64,000 nt of DNA from Ciborinia camelliae (lineage: Eukaryota; Ascomycota; Leotiomycetes; Helotiales; Sclerotiniaceae), in contig JANPYM010000015.1 of NCBI GenBank assembly GCA_025890175.1, positions 58,963 through 122,962 of the forward strand, written 5' to 3'. The position numbers and the translations under genes were made by a program. Shown here in pieces: positions 49,646 through 61,671 of the stretch. Position 1 is the stretch's first letter, and each line of letters opens with the position of its first letter. A model generated the notes under the pieces. That model was not told where the DNA came from, did no database searches, and was given only the letters and a program-made list of their open reading frames with translations.

Positions 49646-51164
49646 AGTCTCATCCCTTGTGTGTTTCCTGGTTGAGATGAGCTTAATGATCCATTTCCTA
49701 TGTGCAAGAGTTCAGATATCATATCTTTAATCTGGTATAGGTCATTGTCATCGTCCCCATCTGTCTGCCTGGTTGGGAAATTTTAAAAAATTTTCCAAGA
49801 CAAAAAAAAGCCATATCCAACGTTGCCGTTGTTGTCTTTGTCATCATTCATTCAAGAATGGGGAAGCTGGCTCAAGAACCAACATCTAAAAAACTAATCT
49901 TACGGAGTACATCTCGGTCTTCTGGGGGCTCGTAACGATTGTCCATCGCGAAGATAGGCTACTATTAAGGAGAAATCCCAAGATATTGAGATTATCTATA
50001 GATATGGCAGATATGTATGAGCATGTTGAACTTATCAACACAGTATTCAAGAACAAAATTGTAAAGAAAAGCAAAAGTAAATCGTCAAGCATAAACTTCC
50101 GGATCCAAATCCACGATCTTCAACAGAACTGTTTTTTTTACTTAGGTGTAATCCATCGTTCTTTTTTTCATATAGACGTACAAGTAGATATGTTGAGATA
50201 TGTTGAGATATGTACTATGTAGGTATGAATACAACACACTTGTGTATCGTACCCATCAATCGATAACTTCGATGTTTCATTCCCACAATGACATCTTCCA
50301 AAACTGGAATTTGTATCCGGAACCCTAAGATTCTAGCTTGGTCCTCGATGTGCGATTCGACTTCGAAAACCACCTGCGCATCTACCCGAAATATGTCATT
50401 GATTCGTTGTCCAGCCAAAAAGACGAATTCAATATATTTCTTTCCCTCCATCCGATAGAATCACTTGAACATGATTATTTGCCTTTTTTTTCTTCCAATA
50501 TTCACACATTTGCATCATGGTGGAGTATATTGTACCTACCTAGGTAGGTATGTGGTATTGGACACCAAAACTTCCGTATGTAACCTTCGGTCCTTCTTGA
50601 AGTGACCTGTCTCATTGAAACATTTCATGGTCATGTCATGCCATGTCATGGTCATTGGTGATGGAGACCCGCATGAAGAAATCGTCATGTGAGGATCGTG
50701 TGAATGATCTTTTCGCCAACAATTGGTTGGGGGGAAAACCAATACCTGTGAGGATCTGGAGAAAGCGTTGATCCATCGATCCATCGATCCATCTACCTAT
50801 CCAGATTGGATTTTTTCCATCTAGATAGGATCTTGTGATTCTTGTCATTACACATGCCTATTTCAATTTTCAACATATTGATTTGTCAAGGAAGATTTTT
50901 TTCTTTCTTCCTTTTTCCTCTTTTCCTCTTTTTCCTTTTTTCGCGGTTGCAGACAGATGGATGCAGATGAATCAATACTTCAAAAACTCCACAAAATGTT
51001 AATCCCATGTAACCTAGGTACTGTAGTCTGTCTAATATCTACATCATGTATGTGTACGTACTGCGTACCTGGGTACTTTTCAAGGTTTACGGTACTTTTG
51101 TATCCACTTCCATACATCCAGATGTTCTTCCTTTCGTACAGACTCAGTTCTTACAATAATAATA

Positions 51165-51555
51165 GAGGTCTTTAGCAAAATTTCTTAAGTTTCTTAAGTT
51201 GCTAGCTATGCCTAAAATGGATTTTGATAAATCGAACTGACCATTCAAAGCTTTTGAAATCGATTAATAATCAAGATCCAATTAAATTTTATTTAGCTTT
51301 CGTTTAATTTTAGCGTTACGCACTGTTGCTTTTTTCATAATTTTCATAAGTTTTGCAAGGGTTAATTGGATCCACAAAAAGATAGCAACGTAAGAAACGG
51401 TCTTGACAACTAATCAAGATCGTTTCTTAAGTTTCTTACGTTGCTATCTCCCAAATAGGCAAAAAACGCTATACCTATTTAAATTTAGCTTCGAAGATCT
51501 ATACCTACTTAGGGCCACTAGAGTTAGCTAGCTTGGAAATTTTGCTAAATCCCTC
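51165..51555. mobile_element. 391 bp TA-flanked MITE with central hairpin
   Basis: Ends: left GAGGTCTTTAGCAAAATTTC; right in reverse complement GAGGGATTTAGCAAAATTTC. Both are flanked by TA (51163-51164 and 51556-51557), as expected for Tc1/mariner-type insertion. A further perfect hairpin inside has 18 bp arms starting GATAGCAACGTAAGAAAC, with the matching arm about 30 bases on. No transposase frame. Confidence 0.8.
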
Positions 51556-52751
51556 TAATGAATGCCATGCATTTCCGATACCTTGCCGGTAGCATATCGC
51601 ACATGAGAATACCCCAATTTGCGCAGGTGATGGAGTATTAGAGACAGACGGTGAGGCCTGAGACAAATTGATTGCTAATGGACCGGGCTTGTATTAAAGA
51701 TGCTGAACAATCATATCGTCACAATCAATTGAGGGGCAAAAATCGAATCCTTGGTTCCTTCGGATTTGCGATAACGATAGACGATGGTCTAATCGAGCTG
51801 ACTTGTGTGCCGGAGAATCTCTTACAGCACTGAGTCCGTAGGTACCTGCTGGTAGATACATCGCCAAATTGACGTGACCAATGCAGGATTGTTTATCAAG
51901 CAACAATGACTAAGTAGAAGTAATAAATCTTATCACACGGAAACCATTTATCCAAGAAAATGGGAATTCTCGGAAGGTCTAAATGAATTGAGTATTTTGT
52001 CGTTCCTCCGGGACCAGGAAGAGTTGGGAACTACTCTGGATAAACGCATGCGACGGGAAGGTACAGAAACGGCACAGCACAGCCTTTCCCCCTTTCCCTT
52101 TTACCCTTTTCCTCTCTTGCTTGCATGTACAGAAAGTAATATGTAGGTGCCGATGCTGTTATAGACTCTAGAGGACCAAGTACATACTGCGTACATCTTT
52201 ACAGGTATAGAGGAGTGGGCAACGGACTCCGGTGGGATATCGGAATCTATACCCTCCCTCTTCATGAATCATAAGAGTCTCACTTTCTTACAGCAGTTAC
52301 AGTACAGTACAGTACCGCACAGTGCTTCTCTTTGCCTTGCAGGAATGCATCGATATCACATGTACGTACCGGTATCGTACATAGTTAGTACTAAGAAAAG
52401 TAGGTACGATACGATACGATACGCAGTAGGATTCTCTACTACCTTCGTAAGTAGGTTAGATACCTAACAGTAACAGGATGAACAGAAGATCTGCATGCAC
52501 AATCCCATCGTTGGCTTGGGTTTCGGGAACTTCGTGGTGGAGAGAGGAAGGGAGAGGAAGGGGGAAAAGATTGCAGCGTTGCAGTATGTATGTATTTTTG
52601 CTCCAATTTTCACAGTTTTTCAAGAAGCCTCCCCGTATATACAGTTACAGTATTACGATTAATAGATAATTGTGATGGGAGATTGACGTGTTATGATAAC
52701 CCTTATTCCGTACAGTATTCCTCATCACGCAAGTTAGGTACGGGGTACAAC

Positions 52752-52837
52752 CAACATCCAACATCCAACATCCAACATCCAACATCCAACATCCAACATC
52801 CAACATCCAACATCCAACATCCAACATCCAACATCCA
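52752..52837. repeat. 7-bp minisatellite (CAACATC)n, about 12 copies
   Basis: Near-perfect tandem copies of CAACATC. The unit translates as repeating HPTSNIQ on one strand and as a Cys/Trp/Met-rich repeat on the other; neither is embedded in a credible gene. Confidence 0.9.
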
Positions 52838-53590
52838 AGTACCAATTTCTTGCAGTCCCGTTTTGATGTAAGTGTTCATGCTTGTAATATCTAAGATTCT
52901 TATTAATTTCTTACAACACTTTGAAGTATTTTAGCCAAAGTTAACAAGCTTCAACCTTGAAAATTACACTGAAACTTGGAAACTTTAAATAATCCTTACA
53001 ATACTAGGTAGGTAATCAAATAACCTACCAAGTACACTTCTACCGGTACCCCTTCATCAACGGACCGCACCGCAATAGTTTAAACGAACTACTTACTGGA
53101 TGGAATAATAGAGAATTTAAGTTTTTTCCCTTCCAACTTCTTCTGTTGCCCCATAGAATATAGGTAGCTCGATATCGGACATAGATACTATGTAGTGTAC
53201 AATGTTTTGAAATTTGAGGGCATTCTCGTTTCTCAATGGTTTATTGGCCTTAATGGGGTAAATGATAATTTCCGGTTCTTACTGATTATACTTTCGGAAC
53301 TAGATGTTCAACCTACTACCCAAGCCGGTGTCCGATAGCCCGATGAAAAAGCGGGATGGGATCATGTGAATCGGATGATATGAAAGAAGAAGAAAAAGGT
53401 CTGGATTTAGGTAAGGTTATACTGTAGATATTTTCTCATCCATCATCCTCGGTCGAATCATGATCAATCATGAGCATGTCATCTATCAATGGACAAACAA
53501 AACAGCTCAATTGACGAATTATATTTGGCAGCTGGGGTAAGACGAAGAAAAGAGGGTGACTCGGCGCGTAGATGCAGAATTCTCGACCAT

Positions 53591-54056
53591 TCACAACCCA
53601 TTGCGAAAAGCTTCTGCAGGTTCCTGACCAAGCTCGAATATAATTGGAACATCTTCTAATCTTCCCACCTTTTTTGTCTTGCGTGAGAGATGTCAGGATG
53701 TGAGCATTCCGCTTGTTTAATTCTTACCCTGGCAAAATCTCCCCATTGGGTCTAAAGTTCCTGCCATGTAGTTCGCAAGGCTTACAACCCCATCGTCTCA
53801 ATGGCTCGATGGGCCAGCAAACGAGGGCCTTGTGGCATTTTGTGGTATTATTCTCAAGGATGGTCACAATCTTCATGCAGGAATGCTGAGCACAGTTCAC
53901 AATATAGAAAAAAGCCGGGACGTTATGCTGCCCATTGGTGTGCTCTGATATAGTTGAGGCCCATGATATATATTGTTGCGTTTCAAAATGGCGATACATA
54001 TACTGCCATAGGCGCCGTTGACTTGAACTTGAATTTTCCTTCTGATCCTTTTGCAC
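53591..54056 (-). CDS. Small hypothetical protein, two exons
   Basis: Exon 1 (54056-53728) begins MQKDQKENSSSSQRRLW and carries a cysteine-bearing middle (IVNCAQHSCMKIVTILENN, then KCHKALVCWPIEPLRRWGCK and PCELHGRNFRPNGEILPG). It ends at a strong donor, GTAAGAA. A 67 bp intron ending GGGAAG joins in phase to exon 2 (53660-53591), giving LEDVPIIFELGQEPAEAFRN and a stop, for 132 residues. The good donor and the protein-like continuation argue for a real gene. The start is uncertain, and a competing frame overlaps the N-terminal half. No signal peptide is evident; family not recognised. Confidence 0.42.
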
Positions 54057-54255
54057 TTCGACAATTCTTTCATGTCAGATTGAATTTGGTTTTTGCTTCA
54101 GACTTGCTTTATCATTATCTGGGTGCATAATATTTCATCAATACCTGTCTCGGCTCATAGAAGATACCCCCCGGGCAACGGGAAAGCAAGCAGTCTTGCA
54201 AATTTCTTGTCCCACCCGACTTATCAATTAATACCCCGCCTTTGTACCCGGCAAC

Positions 54256-57081
54256 ATGGTAAGTTGATGAGGCTATGGCATTGATATACTCGTTTATATT
54301 TGAGTATCATGCTAATCCTACAATTGAACGTAGGCTACGACCCCTTTAACAGCCATCGACACTCGGGTGGAGATGTTCCAAAGAGGCTTTGCTAGTCAAA
54401 CCAGAGATGCATTTCTTGGTTTTAAGGAAATACAAAATCGTCTTGAACGACCTTTATCCTCCGCAACTATATTCGATACAGATTTCGAGGATGATGTGAG
54501 TGATGGCGAGGAATTCGAGGACGACCAAAACGCCCCACGATATGTGGAAGAGCCCCAGTATGGGTCGGATTTCGAAGAAGATTTCGACTATCCGCGACTG
54601 AGCTATAGATCGGTGTGTACAACGTTTCACTCCTCTTATCTCTCGTACTAACATATCACCATTCAGAGCGGTCGAGCAAGTGAAACTACATTATCTTCAT
54701 ACGAAGAAGTGTTCACACCCACCTCGGACACGAACGAATTCCAATCTTTCAATTTTGACTTGGGCCCGAAAAAGCCAGTTGAAGGACCTCGGGGGCCTCA
54801 TTTGTTTCGCAGTTCTGTTTCCTCGTCCCTGGATATTCCAAATCAATATGTTTTGGAAATGTCACCAATAACTTCAAAGCCATCGGAACTCACACCGCTA
54901 CATCCAGCTAGCCCGCACATCACACTCTCACCAGACAGTCCTACGAGACGTCAGAGATTATCTCTATTGACTGAAAACATCGCAGATCTGAACCTGAACG
55001 ACATCACTAAATGGTCACCACGTCAAGTCGCAAGATGGATGCACGATGCAGGTTTCGAATGGACCATCGTGGAGAAGTTCAAAGAAAATGATATCTCCGG
55101 TGCAATCCTGACCACTCTTAAATTCGAAGATCTCCGAGAATTAGGCATCTCATCATTTGGACAACGAACAAAAGTTTGGAACGAAATCCACATCCTGCGA
55201 GGGGGTGCTCCAAATACACCCAAGCCAGTTACACCTATCGAAGAAACTTCTCCGGCTACGGAATTCCGCTCGAGGAGAGATAGATCAGAAAGAGGTAGAC
55301 AAGAGAATTGTTCGACGAGTCACGAGCGAAATCAATCGGGGAGACGCAAGGACTCGAGAAGGGCCAATAAACACGAGACTGTATTGCCTTTGGAATCTAT
55401 TTCCATTGTTGGCATTGAACAACTTATGCCGAAGCCACATAAGTGCTCAAAGGGGGAAAATTGTGCAAAATGGAGGAAACAACAACGGCTGATTGCTGCT
55501 TTCAACAAGGATCATCCGATTAGTCCTGAAGGTACGTTATAATTTGCTACAGAACATTTTAGTATAGATCTACAACTAATGATTGGAACAGAAGGTGGCT
55601 CGCTACTTATTGCTGGAGATCCAGGTAATGCTCTTACAGCTCGTCCAATGTCCGATGCGGTGCCTTCAGTGGTTGCATCCTCAGATGTTCTTGGTCCTGG
55701 CCCAACTCCCGCTCTTCGTTATTTGGAAGAGGAAAATCTTCGAAATGTCGGATTACGCGATCCTCAAGATAATGTCAAGCAATTCATCAAATTCCAACAT
55801 CTCGCACCCAATCAATCATCCGAAGAACCACCAACCCCTCCATATGAAATGTTTCCACCACTAAAGGGACCAATTGCAGGTCTTCGAGGCTTACCTAAAC
55901 TTTCTATTCCTTCGCCTCGTCCTGAACAAACTGTTAGATGCCAAAGTGCCAATGGCTATGGCTCTTGCAGTGCAACGGCCATCCCAAACAGCTCAATGTC
56001 ATTCTCACCTTATCAAATGGAACGCGCAGAAGCTCTCTCTCCTGAACTCCGTAACGAAACCCGCTCCCCTTCCGTCTACCGATTCGGCACGCCCTTTTCC
56101 GAAATGGACGTGCCTGTTACCACAGTACCCATGAGCCCCGTCGCGAGAGAAACTTCCCAATCCGTTCCACCCAATATGACATACCGCCCAACTACCAACG
56201 CATCTACCAACGTTTTAATGAATAATCCTCTCCAACGAAGTCTCTCTCGCATTTCTAACCGTCGTCCCTCACTCCTTCCTCGCGTCGACGAATATCAAGC
56301 GACTCAAGCGACCCAACCTTCTCACCCAGCTCAAGTTCAAATCCTCCCCAACGAACCAGCCCACGTTTCCACCGAAACCATAACCACATTCAGAGATCCC
56401 ACACACCCTCTAGCTCTTGAAACCTCTATCCGAGCCTACTCCACCACCGACCCCTGGGCCCAATTCAGCGCCCCCAATCCCAATCCCAGCCCCGCCCACA
56501 CCTCTACAACGACCCCCTTACCACCACACGCATCCTCCTCCACCGCCACCTCCTCCAACTCCTCCTCCCCGGAAAAAGACATGCCCTCCTACGCCGGCTG
56601 GATGAAGAAACGGCGAACCAAAATGCTCCGACACGAATGGCACGAACACCACTTCACACTGCGGGGCACGACGCTCGCGATGCACAAAGATGCCAGCGCG
56701 CTCGAAGTCCTCGAATACATCGACGTGGACGATTACGCCATCGCATGTTCATCGCTCGCGTCCTCGTCCAAGCTCAACGCGGCTTTCAAACGGGTGAATA
56801 TTGCCATGGGGCGCGGCGGCGATCGCGATAGAAAAGTCGATGTTTTTGCTTTTCAGTTGATTCCCCAGGCCATAGAGAAGGGGGTGAGGTTGAGGAAGAG
56901 AGATAGTTTGATGCCTGGTGGATTGAGTGCAGCGGCTGGGGCGCAGAATAATAAACCGCATTATTTTGCGGTGAGGAGTCGTGATGAGAGGATTGATTGG
57001 ATGAGGGAGTTGATGTTGGCTAAGGCGTTGAAGCAGAAGAGTGAGGGGTATGAGGTTAATGTTAATGGGAATATGATTTGA
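54256..57081 (+). CDS. SAM and PH domain scaffold protein
   Basis: Likely membrane-associated adaptor: a SAM domain for protein assembly and a C-terminal PH domain for phosphoinositide binding, loosely like Boi/Pob1 polarity proteins but with no SH3 seen. Exon 1 is the start codon alone (54256-54258, ATG then GTAAGT). Exon 2 is 54334-54612, exon 3 is 54667-55531 and exon 4 is 55592-57081; introns are 75, 54 and 60 bp with GCTAAT and ACTAAT branch sites. Total 878 residues. An acidic segment (FEDDVSDGEEFEDD) comes first. The SAM domain (about 205-275) starts ITKWSPRQVARWMHDAGF. A long Pro/Ser-rich linker follows, then the PH domain (about 713-860) from SYAGWMKKRRTKMLRHEWHE to RDERIDWMRELMLAKAL. 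Confidence 0.88.
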
Positions 57082-57599
57082 GTTCTTGTTTTTTTTTCTT
57101 TCCTTTGTTTCTTTTGGTTTTTGGCTTTACGCCTTCCTTATGTTTGATGTTGATGATGATGATGATGGATGATGGATGAAGGGGAACAGGCAAAGGAGGG
57201 TTTGATACCACATGTTTTTTTTTTCTTTCTAAATCTTCTTCGTATTCCCAACCAATATCTTCTATCTATATATCTATCTATAGAGTTCGATTCAATCTAT
57301 CTTTCAAAATCTACTTTTTCTACTCTTTTTTTTGTTCCTTCTTCCCTATTTTCTTTTTTAGATAGGGCCGAATATCTTCTCTCCTTTCCTTTCCTTTCCT
57401 TTTCTTTTGTTTTGTTTTGGTTTGTTTTGTTTTGTTTTCTTTCTTCTTATACTCTTTCTCCAACAAACAATTCTGAGAGCAATCTCTTTCTTTTTTGGGG
57501 GTTGGTGGTTGGTGGGATTGATGCGGAGTTTTATTTTCTTGTCTTTCTTGTCTTTCCTTTTCCTTGAGTTTTTCTTGAGTTCAGCGATGGGGGATAGTG

Positions 57600-57635
<36 letters not shown>

Positions 57636-58379
57636 ATAGTCACTATGGATGGATAAATGGATGGTGGGTGTAGTGCAGTGCAGTGTTGTAGGCGAGAGAG
57701 GGGCAATAGGGAATATGGGAAAAAAGTAAGAAAGAAAGAAAGAAAGGGAGTGAAAATCCAAACTGGAAGATATGGATGGATGTTAAAAAAGATGTTGGGT
57801 GGATGGGTGGGTTAATGAATGAATGAATGAATGTATGTATGGATGAATGGATGAATGGATGAATTGATATGGATATAGATATCAAAATCGATATGAATGA
57901 GGATATGGATATGGATCAGGACATTCATTTAGATACATACCTTATATATAGGTAGTAATACCATGAGTAGGTATGATATAATGGAGGAAAATCTTTGGCA
58001 TAGGATGGGAGAGGATAGGATGTGACTGTAGTTACTGTACCTTACCTTGGTTAAGTTGTACTTAGGAAGGAAATTGGAATTGGAATTGGAATTGGAAGGG
58101 TGGACCGTGCATCACTTAATAATCACTACTGACCTGTACAGATTTATACTGTAGAGTTTCATTATTGGAATGCTGACGATTGGGGTTTCGACGATGATTT
58201 GTGTAGTAATCGGTAAAGCGATTAGATATAATTGTCTATATAGAGGGTTCTCATTTTCGATTGTAGATAGAATTTCAGATCAATAAAAGCTACTTCTTGT
58301 GAGCTCTTAGTACGTGACACTTACCATACCTCCCGATCCGACTAGAATCTCGGAATGCCGGGGAGAAAGGGGGTTTGGA
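57082..58379. other. 3' flank of SAM-PH gene and simple repeats
   Basis: Pyrimidine-rich run (57200-57440), (TA)n followed by (TG)n at about 57600-57637, GAAAGAAA and ATGAATGA tandem runs (57735-57850), and (GGAATT)n near 58075. No gene supported. Confidence 0.5.
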
Positions 58380-60753
58380 GCACGCGCCCTCCCCTCCCCC
58401 CTTGACCAATTGCTAGTATAATATATTTAACATTTCAGGCTCTGTAGGCCCGCCCACGCTCCTATTTTAATACTTAATATTAAGGAATCAGATTTCTGGG
58501 TTGGCCAGGTTGATTTTGTTGCGGGTTTGTAGGGCTTTCATAAGACCTATCGATGAGTTGGCTATATTTGAGGAAGAAGTGGATCGGGATGTTGTGAGTG
58601 CTTGTTTTGTGAGATACGATGTTTACATGGCGTTGGGTTTCAAGCAGTGACCTGAGAGAAGCTATAGTGTTATTCTCACTGGCGGCCTAAATCTTCCTCA
58701 TCAGGCTGTGGTCTGTAATAATTCTTTCCAAAATATACGTGATTTCTAAACCTCACGGAGAGGGTGCTGTAGCGTGATGAAGTACTTGTATTTGAGTCAT
58801 TAAGTAGGTATATCAGAGTTCTCGGCCCTCGACCACTCACAACAAACCACACACATAAGTTCCCATAAGTGTGACGCGATGGTGGTCTTGGTGGGGCCAC
58901 GTCCCAGGATATCAAAGTGTCAGTGGTTTCTTACATTCATTCGAGACTTCACTCCGATGGATAAGACCGCTCACAGTTAAAAAGCATTTTTTTCGCTGTT
59001 ATTGAAATGTTACCCTTGACTGACCAGTTTCTCGAGGCTCTCGGTATTTCAAGGGCCGAAAACCCGTGGCTCAATAATTTACCATTTTTCTGTACTTGCC
59101 TGATAAGATGCGCGACGCGGCTGCCTGGGCAGAAGCTGATGAAGGAGCGCTATCCAGATTCTCGTGGCAACGAAGCCTATATCAACATTCTCCACGATGC
59201 CTTCATCAAGGATCCTGCAAAAATGGCGAAAATTATTGGGCCTGCCTTACCGCAGCTCGAGCAAAAATTTCCCGATATTGCAGAGGCACTCTGTAACCTC
59301 TGTGATCATCCGTTCCCTGAGTTTTCCACTCGGATAGTTGGCATAATCAAGGAAAGCCTTACTCGAACTTCGCAACCCAGAGGTCATAATCTGGCCGCTA
59401 AACAACGAAGTGAAGTAGTCTTGGGCTGGGCGGATGTGAATAGGTACACTTGGAAGAGACTCATCGACAGTTGAGGGACTGTCTGATACAGCTTCTCATA
59501 ACACTAGGACGGTGATAGCAGGTGACGAGATCTCGACCAAAAATATGCAAATGGTTGCCAGTTCCGCAAAGCATGTGTTCAGGCAAGCCAATGGTATTCA
59601 CGTCTTCGGAAAATCGTTCGTTGATCGTATTAACTACTACGGACGCTGGATACATACAATCTCGGCCACTCGACTTCCGCAAGGGTACCTGGCAATTAAG
59701 GTCTTAACCACCATTAGCGATCATCTTGAAGGGTCTGGTAGTGGAGGCCCCAAAGGCTTTGCTAGGTCTGTCTATGATGGCATCAGGATGAAGATTGATG
59801 GGATTAATGATGCTGAGCGAGATAATCATCTTTTCTTTGTCTATCATCCCGAGACAAATTGGTATGAAGCATTTAATCAATTGATTAGACAAGATCCCTT
59901 TCCACCTACTTTTTGTGCCAAGTCAGATGACCTAAACGCCCTTTGCCGGTACATGCAAGACGTTAGGGAACAATTGCAATGGGGGTCTGAATGTAAGAAG
60001 AACATGATTTTCCACCTACTCATTCCCCCGTGGAACCGCATCTCCATCAAGGAGCCGTTGCACTTTCCAGACAACCTTCAGCCGCTTCAAATTGGGGGAC
60101 AGAAGTATCAAGGCAAACCACGGGTTGCGTTCAATCTTCCGGAAGCCCCTAGTGGGCTATTACACAGTGTTGCGAATGTTCTCAGCCCCCAAAACAATAT
60201 AGCAGGGGGAGTTGCGATTACTATAATGATGCCAACAGCGGCCTGAGGTGTCAATGGTGCTGGTGCCGCTCTTGGTTTCGGCGTAGCTACTGTCATAGGG
60301 GTCCCAACAGCGTTGGTACCGTTGGCCGCTTGTCCGATATGGTTTGGGACTGCCATGCCGGCTATGAAGAAGGCGGCGACAGCCATCAGTAAGACTATTT
60401 ATGGAGCTCTCCGTGAAGAATCACCGAGAGTGTTAGGATCTAGTCAACGATTGGGCGTGGAAACATATTATTGGAGATCATCTCAGGGATGGTGATCTCA
60501 CACGTGTGCGGTAGTAAGGTGGTCAGCAACAGTTAGGTAGATTCCGTAGTAGTATTGTTGGCGTAGAGTCTAGAGGGTGCAGGTGGGAGCGAGCTGACAT
60601 AGACGCGACCACGTGCCGAGGTCGCGTGTCAGTCCCGTGACCGGAATGATTCCTGTCGGAACACATATTTTAAGAATACGAGCGTGGGCGGGCCCACAGA
60701 GCCTGAAACGTTGGATATACCGTATTAGCAATTGATCTTGGGGAGGGCGCGTG
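58380..60753. mobile_element. 2.37 kb inverted-repeat-bounded segment with one gene
   Basis: Imperfect inverted repeats of about 90 bp lie at 58380-58475 and 60665-60753. Shared blocks in the same order are CACGCGCCCTCCCC, CAATTGCTA, TTTCAGGCTCTGT and GCCCGCCCACGCTC. The interior has ordinary composition and encodes one unknown, interrupted gene (59007-60495) and no recognisable transposase. The arrangement resembles a non-autonomous DNA transposon carrying a gene. I could not find a clear target-site duplication, so the outer ends are uncertain; a chance pair of solo elements in opposite orientation is the main alternative. Confidence 0.6.
59007..60495 (+). pseudogene. Unknown gene with in-frame TGA
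   Basis: Exon 1 (59007-59443) starts MLPLTDQFLEALGISRAEN. A 64 bp intron (GTACAC...ACTAG, 59444-59507) joins in phase to exon 2, giving WADVNRTVIAGDEISTKN. The frame then runs to TGA at 60244-60246 (391 residues) but continues in frame for 82 more residues beginning GVNGAGAALGFGVATVIG and ending ETYYWRSSQGW. The stop interrupts one hydrophobic Gly/Ala-rich region, so it is probably a nonsense mutation (for example CGA to TGA). The N-terminal part is helical and soluble-looking. The C-terminal hydrophobic segment recalls membrane-active tails, but I do not recognise the family and assign no function. It lies wholly between inverted repeats. Confidence 0.6.
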
Positions 60754-61014
60754 TGCATGTGAGATCACGTGAACCAATCGCAGTAGAATGGCGGGTCGGT
60801 TTTTTGCTCACAATTAAACTTATTTAGAAATATATAGAAAAATTGGGCATACATGTGTTTCAAAGCTTATTGTCTGTAAACCTTTAAACCTTTTTAACTC
60901 GGATTTCGAAAGCTTAGAATAAAGGGTTTTCCAATTCGAATTGGTTATATGATTTATATAAAATAATTTCTAAAAAAAAACGAAAAAAAAAACACAAAGT
61001 TCGGAAATGATATA

Positions 61015-61596
61015 ATCGTGGGTCGCCTGTAGCTTTATTTAAGCATCGCTCATGTTACAATAGGCGAATATAAACTTGCGCGCGAAACTTATTTCGCATT
61101 CCAAATTGCTACCAAAATTACTATCAAATTTTTAATTTTTAATTTTCAAAATTGTATAATATAATCAATTTTGAATTTGAAATTTTAAAATTTTATAATA
61201 TAATAGATTAAAGTTTGAAATTTCATTTTTTGAAATCAAAATTTCAAAATTTCTATTATAGTTTTCAAAATTCTTATTATAATTTTCAAAATTTGAAAAT
61301 AACTTCATTTTTATATAATTTTAAACATTTTTTTAATTTAAACATAAAATTTCAAAATTATACAGTATAATCAATTTTGAATTTGAAATCTTGAAATTTT
61401 GTAATATAATAGCTTAAAGTTTGAAATTTTATTTTCTAAAATTAAAATTTCAAAATTTCTATTATAGCTTTCAAAATTTAGGAATAACCTCATTTTTATA
61501 CAACGAAACGCGAAATAAGTTTCGCGCGCAAGTTTATGTTCGCCCACTGTAACGTGAGCGATGCTCAAATAAAGCTACAATAGGGCGACCCACGAT
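61015..61596. mobile_element. 582 bp TA-flanked MITE with long TIRs
   Basis: Terminal inverted repeats of about 90 bp: the left begins ATCGTGGGTCGCC and the right reads the same in reverse complement. Further shared blocks are TAGCTTTATTT, GCATCGCTCA and ACTTGCGCGCGAAACTTATT. TA on each side (61013-61014 and 61597-61598) indicates a Tc1/mariner-like target. The AT-rich centre contains an internal direct duplication of a TCAATTTTGAATTTGAAAT block (about 61166 and 61371). No coding capacity. Confidence 0.85.
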
Positions 61597-61671
61597 TAGC
61601 ATACAAAATCTAAAAGTGACGCAGAACATTTTCTTCGCCAAGGCTCTGAAACATTAAGATAATTTTTATCC

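Larger units (their letters stand above)
44860..53590. other. Long gene-poor interval
   Basis: 8.7 kb of ordinary composition without a convincing gene. It contains (AATAGCAC)n at about 45999-46041, an imperfect tandem duplication (49418-49645), a MITE (51165-51555), a 7 bp minisatellite (52752-52837) and several TACCTAGGTA-like runs. Minus-strand frames at 47094-47423 (LTQCDLLLGIDFFSRINIVE) and 50215-50451 (KKYIEFVFLAGQRINDIF) look somewhat protein-like but lack partners; they may be gene remnants or exons I could not connect. The first part includes the upstream region of the Zn2Cys6 gene. Confidence 0.4.

Noticed and set aside
52590..52871. Repeats of HPTSNIQ and CWMLDVG on the two strands.
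   Set aside because: Translation of the (CAACATC)n minisatellite without surrounding gene structure.
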